Assembly: GCA_020633465.1 (NCBI GenBank)
Contig: JACKDN010000009.1
Span: forward strand, 186,001 to 250,000
Direction of reading: 5' to 3'
Source of the DNA: Myxococcales bacterium
Lineage (GTDB): Bacteria > Myxococcota_A > Bradymonadia > UBA7976 > UBA1532
DNA length: 64,000 nt
Position numbers and translations under genes: made by a program. The notes under the pieces were generated by a model. That model saw nothing but the letters and a program-made list of their open reading frames with translations, was not told the DNA's origin and ran no database searches. Every line of letters starts with the position of its first letter. Position 1 is the first letter of the stretch. This document shows, piece after piece, positions 63,251 through 64,000 of the stretch.

Positions 63251-64000
63251 TGCTGACCACCGCAGCCGAGCCGCGCCCGGGGACGCCCGGCGCGGTGCCC
63301 CCGGAGGCGCCGGCCGACGCCGAACGCGGGCCGCGCGTGACCCTGCCGTTGAGGCGCACGGTGCCCGGTGAGGGGCCCACGCGCGGCGGGCGGGCGACGG
63401 TGCGTACGGCCTGCCTGCTGCTGATCTCGGCCGTCGCGGCGATGCACCTGCTGCAGGTCGCGCAGGTGGTGCTGCTGCCGCTGGCCATCACGGTGTTGCT
63501 GAACCTCGTGTTCGGGCCGCTGGTGCGGCGGCTGGCGAAGTACAAGGTGCCGCCGGCGGTGGGCGCGGGGCTGGCGGTGGCCGGCCTGCTGGCGTTCCTC
63601 GGCGGCGCCGTGGTCGTGTTGGCGACCCCGCTGAGCGTCTGGGCCGAGCGCATCCCGGCGCTGCTCGAGGCGCTCCGGAGCGCGCTGCAGGACGGCGCCG
63701 GCGCCGGGCTCGGCGGCGCGATGGACACGCTGCACGCGACGCGCGAGCGCTTCGCCGAGCTGCTGGGCGGCGACACGATGGCCATCCCGGTGCAGGTCGA
63801 CTCGACCGGCACGGCCACCGACTGGCTGTCGTCGGGCTCGAGCGTGTTGGGCCAGGCCGTCGTCGTGCTGTGCCTGACCTTCCTGATGCTGGCCTCGGGC
63901 GACCGCTTCCGGGCGCGGCTGCGGGCGCTGTCCGAGCACTGGCGCCTGCAGGTGCCCGTCGAGGACATGATGGACGCCGTCGAGGACCAGGTGTCGGCCT
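63250..64000 (+). CDS. AI-2E family transporter, 5' part (runs off the right edge)
   Basis: About 250 residues are visible from ATG 63250, which overlaps the PP2C stop, with no stop before the window ends. A 50-residue Arg/Pro lead precedes TM segments near 54-70 (ACLLLISAVAAMHLLQVAQV), 71-90 and 105-125. A soluble stretch and another hydrophobic helix follow (AVVVLCLTFLMLASGDRFRA). The LPLAITVLLNLVFGPLVRRL pattern and the ASGDRFR motif are typical of the AI-2E (UPF0118/PerM-like) family. Transported substrates vary and cannot be assigned. Confidence 0.8.
   Translation, partial: MLTTAAEPRPGTPGAVPPEAPADAERGPRVTLPLRRTVPGEGPTRGGRATVRTACLLLISAVAAMHLLQVAQVVLLPLAITVLLNLVFGPLVRRLAKYKVPPAVGAGLAVAGLLAFLGGAVVVLATPLSVWAERIPALLEALRSALQDGAGAGLGGAMDTLHATRERFAELLGGDTMAIPVQVDSTGTATDWLSSGSSVLGQAVVVLCLTFLMLASGDRFRARLRALSEHWRLQVPVEDMMDAVEDQVSA

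Overview
The window is about 64 kb of very GC-rich bacterial DNA, with dense, often overlapping genes that end in G or C at most third codon positions. The gene content points to Myxococcota or a related lineage (the former deltaproteobacteria). It includes a Tol-Pal operon, a Tad/Flp pilus operon, lipoproteins with Asp/Ala-rich linkers and Ig-like or MopE-type calcium motifs, an AgmX/PglI-type energy-transducer domain, TIGR02996 and EboA domains, a Ser/Thr kinase beside a PP2C phosphatase, and many GG-N10-GC (sigma-54) promoter candidates. This assignment is inferred from content; no rRNA or tRNA gene was seen.

Layout. 1-2.4 kb: a divergent pair of genes that share an N-terminal effector-associated domain (EAD). 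One continues into an inactive-STAND-like domain, the other into a trypsin-like protease, so the pair looks like part of a conflict or regulated-death module that runs off the left edge. 2.3-7.3 kb: an rRNA methyltransferase and secreted proteins or lipoproteins. 7.4-13.0 kb: tolQ-tolR-tolA-tolB, a second secreted TolA-C-terminal-like protein, pal and a Ppx/GppA gene, then pssA on the other strand. 14.0-24.5 kb: a Tad pilus operon (flp, cpaA, tadE, cpaB, cpaC, cpaE, cpaF, tadB, tadC, two lipoproteins, a TadG-like vWA protein) behind a well-spaced sigma-54 promoter. 24.5-42 kb: mixed accessory and housekeeping genes, including a transglutaminase-elicitor/P-domain lipoprotein, a pseudo-receiver, an EboA-domain protein, a frameshifted AgmX-type gene, an SDR, ElbB, a large Ig-like lipoprotein, a deoxynucleoside kinase and a bfd-bfr iron-storage pair with a palindromic operator.

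42.2-54.4 kb: histidine biosynthesis in two blocks, hisG-HAD-hisB and hisH-hisF-hisA/IE-hisD. Between them lie an MscS channel, a TIM-barrel protein, a TIGR02996 protein and a fused alpha-beta 2-oxoacid dehydrogenase E1. hisA is fused to hisI and hisE, and hisC is absent from the window. 54.4-64 kb: signalling genes. A histidine kinase and a receiver/NtrC-type operon are separated by two interlocked, opposite sigma-54 promoters. A hybrid kinase, a DUF1328 micro-membrane protein, a Ser/Thr kinase, a PP2C phosphatase and a truncated AI-2E-family transporter follow, several again behind sigma-54-like promoters.

Main points for follow-up: the EAD-iSTAND/EAD-protease pair; the interlocked sigma-54 promoters at 56841-56872 and the wider sigma-54 set; the secreted TolA-like protein inside tol-pal; the TadG-like vWA paralogue with a broken MIDAS; the Fur-like palindrome over the bfd promoter; and the histidine-gene fusions. 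All functions come from reading translated sequence and from knowledge of the families; no database search was run.
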